Notes under the pieces: generated by a model
What the model saw: only the letters and a program-made list of their open reading frames with translations
The model's database searches: none
What the model was told of the DNA's origin: nothing
Origin: Epinephelus fuscoguttatus
Taxonomy: Eukaryota > Chordata > Actinopteri > Perciformes > Serranidae
Assembly: GCF_011397635.1 (NCBI RefSeq)
Contig: NC_064762.1
Span: 22,097,479-22,161,478 of the forward strand
DNA: 64,000 nucleotides
Reading direction: 5' to 3'
Part shown: one piece after another, positions 61,366 through 64,000 of the stretch
Position numbering within the stretch: the first letter of the stretch is position 1
How the letters are laid out: each line of letters begins with the position of its first letter
Program-made: the position numbers and the translations under genes

Positions 61366-61833
61366 AAACCAGTGTTTAATATTCTCAAACAGTAGAAAGT
61401 GTAAAACAAAAACACTGATAAATCCACATTAACCAGTGATTGCAAAAGGGTTTAATGCTTGCACTTCCTTTTTAAAATGCAAGTCTCACATAAGAATAGT
61501 GATAGGAATTTGAACAAGCTAGACAATAAGTGTTCCTTATTTAAAAATAAAATGACTGCATTTAAAAACCACAGCAAGTCAAGCACAACCACAAAGCTTT
61601 AGAATTAACAAAAGATTTAGAGACTTGACTTTATATATATCCCACTGTTCATCCTTTAATTCATCCAATATTCAGTTTAAGATTGATAGCAGGTTGTTTT
61701 ATAGTGAGCACCAAATGTTTAGTGCTGAAAAACATGCTAATTACAAAGGACAAACAATTACGTCTAGACCTATTTCATTCAGTCCATCCAAAGCAACTGA
61801 CAAAAGACACATTGAGATCAAAATTTCCAGAAC

Positions 61834-61839
61834 TTTATT
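61834..61839 (-). terminator. eif2s1: Poly(A) signal AATAAA for eif2s1
   Basis: TTTATT on the plus strand is AATAAA in the transcript, about 500 nt past the eif2s1 stop. TTTATT near 62076 is a nearer alternative. Confidence 0.45.
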
Positions 61840-62337
61840 GATGCCATGTGAGCTAAACAAGAGCAGGTCTTGCCAGTAAAAATCCTCTAGCTGGAAGAGA
61901 AACAGCACAGTAAGTCACTGCTGACTGGTGTTGAGACAGACGAGCCAATGCGTTTCCCCTCTAAATCAATCATATCCAGTAACCAGCCAGAGATGAAGCG
62001 CCATATATACTGAAGACACTGGGCCCTGAAGCAAGAGGTAAGTGAAGGCCACTGCTTGTAAACAGCTTTAGAGTTATTTATTCAAATTGTTGTACTTAAA
62101 AATAGAAACTATATTGATGTTTAACTTGTAATTTAGCTTCCCTTCCATGTCTGTTACCATCTTCCGAAACAAACCTTGCTAAAGAACAAACTGGGACGTG
62201 TGCCAATGAAGTATTAACACCAGTTAATGTTTGCAATGTGAAAGTTAAGAACTGTTGGACTGGGTGACGGTGGTCAGGTCTGTCCACACTTCTCCTTGGA
62301 TGTTTTCTCCCCACCAGCCTTCCTGTGAGGACCGACT

Positions 62338-62517
<180 letters not shown>

Positions 62518-62654
62518 TTAGTTTCTCCTGGTGGAGAAAGGCAGTGTTGTAAAAGGTGATGAAGTTGTAATTTGTGAGAAAATGACTCCTATAATCACAT
62601 TTCACGTTAACAGTTTTAACATGAGAATAAATTTGGAATATTTCGAGAATTTCA

Positions 62655-64000
62655 GTTCAAATTACTATACTATGACATTCATTTGTTTTTTTTTTATGTA
62701 CTATACTTCATGATTTCAGATGACATACTATGACATTTTTGAACACACTTTACTATTATGTTTTTACATGATTTCAGACAACACACTACTATGATACTTT
62801 TTATCATGACGACATACTATACTATTACGTATTTTCATGATGAAAAAAGCCATAGTATAGAACGTCGTCCGTAATCATGAAAAACATCATAGTATAGTAT
62901 GTCTTCCAAAAAATCATGAAAAAAAGTCATAGTATAGTATGTTGTCCGAAATCATGGAGAAAAAAAAAAAAAGTCATCGTATAGTATGTTGTCCGAAATC
63001 ATGGGAAAAAAGTCATAGTGTAGTATGTTGTCCAAAACAATGAAAAAGTCATAGTATAGTATGTTGTCCGAAATCATGGGAAAAAAGTCATAGTATAGTA
63101 TGTTGTCCGAAATCATGGGAAAAAAGTCATAGTATAGTATGTTGTCCAAAACAATGAAAAAGTCATAGTATAGTATGTTGTCCGAAATCATGGAAAAAAA
63201 AAGTCATAGTATAGTATGTTGTCTGAAATCATGGGAAAAAAAAAAGTCATAGTATAGTATGTTGTCTGAAATCATGGAAAAAAAAAGTCATAGTATAGTA
63301 TGTTGTCTGAAATCATGGGGGAAAAAAAGTCATAGTATAGTATGTTGTCCGAAACCATGGAAAAAAAAAGTCATAGTATAGTATGTTGTCCGAAATCATG
63401 GAAAAAAAAAGTCATAGTATAGTATGTTGTCTGAAATCATGGAAAAAAAAAAAAAAAAGTCATAGTATAGTATGTTGTCCAAAACAATGAAAAAGTCATA
63501 GTATAGTATGTTGTCTGAAATCATGGGGAAAAAAAAGTCATAGTATAGTATGTTGTCTGAAATCATGGGGAAAAAAAAGTCATAGTATAGTATGTTGTCC
63601 GAAACCATGGAAAAAAAAAGTCATAGTATAGTATGTCGTTTGAAGTCATGAAAAAAAGTCAAAGTATAGTATGTCATCCATAATTATGAAAAAAGTCATA
63701 GTATAGTATGTCGTCCAAAATAATGAAAAAGTCATCGTATAGTATGTTGTCCAAAATCATGAAAAGTCATAGTATAGTATGTTGTTTGAAGTCATGAAAA
63801 AAAAGTCATTGTATAGTATGTTGTCCAAAATCATGAAAAGTCATAGTATAGTATGTTGTTTGAAGTCATGAAAAAAAAGTCATAGTATAGTATGTTGTCC
63901 AAAATCATGAAAAGTCATAGTATAGTATGTTGTTTGAAGTCATGAAAAAAAAGTCATCGTATAGTATGTTGTCCAAAATCATGAAAAGTCATAGTATAGT
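62655..64000. repeat. Minisatellite in the eif2s1 last intron, with orientation switch
   Basis: The first part (about 62660-62838) carries plus-oriented units like the rbm25 array. From about 62842 the same unit runs in reverse (GTCATAGTATAGTATGTTGTCCGAAATCATG). Units are mostly 35-42 bp. Between about 63770 and 64000 a dimer of 39 + 35 bp recurs with an exact 74-bp period: GTTGTTTGAAGTCATG at 63781, 63855 and 63929. The array runs off the window. Frames such as DNILYYDFF are repeat translations. Confidence 0.88.

Noticed and set aside
62952-63608. Repeating DNILYYDFF peptide frames
   Set aside because: The 36-39 bp minisatellite unit length is a multiple of three, which keeps a frame open by chance. 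It lies inside an eif2s1 intron.

Overview
This is a vertebrate nuclear window from a ray-finned, probably percomorph, fish. The evidence is intron-containing genes with GT-AG splice sites, teleost-style compact spacing, fish Tc1-like transposon debris, tRNA-derived SINEs and many minisatellites. The species cannot be named from sequence alone. There is no prokaryotic, viral or plasmid signal, and I recognised no retroviral or Polinton-like fossil.

Five host genes are present. nfkbie (IkB-epsilon, +, coding exons 2171-14220) is followed by slc35b2 (Golgi PAPS transporter, +, 20426-26276). hsp90ab1 (cytosolic HSP90-beta, -, coding 39247-43903, non-coding first exon near 45040-45120) comes next, then rbm25 (RS-like splicing factor, +, coding 48426-60542). 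The last coding exon of eif2s1 (eIF2-alpha, -, 62338-62463) closes the set, with the rest of that gene lying beyond the right edge. All exon chains were assembled by hand from splice sites and reading phase. They close in frame: about 346 aa, 433 aa, 727 aa and 809 aa for the four complete genes.

The first three genes match the human 6p21.1 block NFKBIE-SLC35B2-HSP90AB1. rbm25 and eif2s1 are on human 14q, so the window holds a synteny junction at the hsp90ab1/rbm25 intergenic stretch. slc35b2 and hsp90ab1 are convergent, hsp90ab1 and rbm25 are divergent, and rbm25 and eif2s1 are convergent. The genes do not form one pathway. They are mostly housekeeping and stress genes, plus one NF-kB feedback inhibitor whose promoter carries a perfect kB site.

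The non-coding space is rich in repeats. A single tRNA-derived SINE family has six copies, four of them with clear target-site duplications. There is a second SINE-like repeat with a perfect 14-bp duplication, a Harbinger-like MITE in rbm25, a TA-flanked palindromic MITE, and a long-armed foldback element interrupted by a SINE. A Tc1 remnant carries an internal microinversion. Several minisatellites lie inside sequences with inverted-repeat ends. The most striking structure is a 35-40 bp minisatellite family present both in the last rbm25 intron and in the eif2s1 intron. It contains an orientation switch and a precise 74-bp dimeric higher-order unit. No clearly new gene system was found. The most testable novelties are this array pair, a candidate 27-nt rbm25 microexon, and the microinversion.
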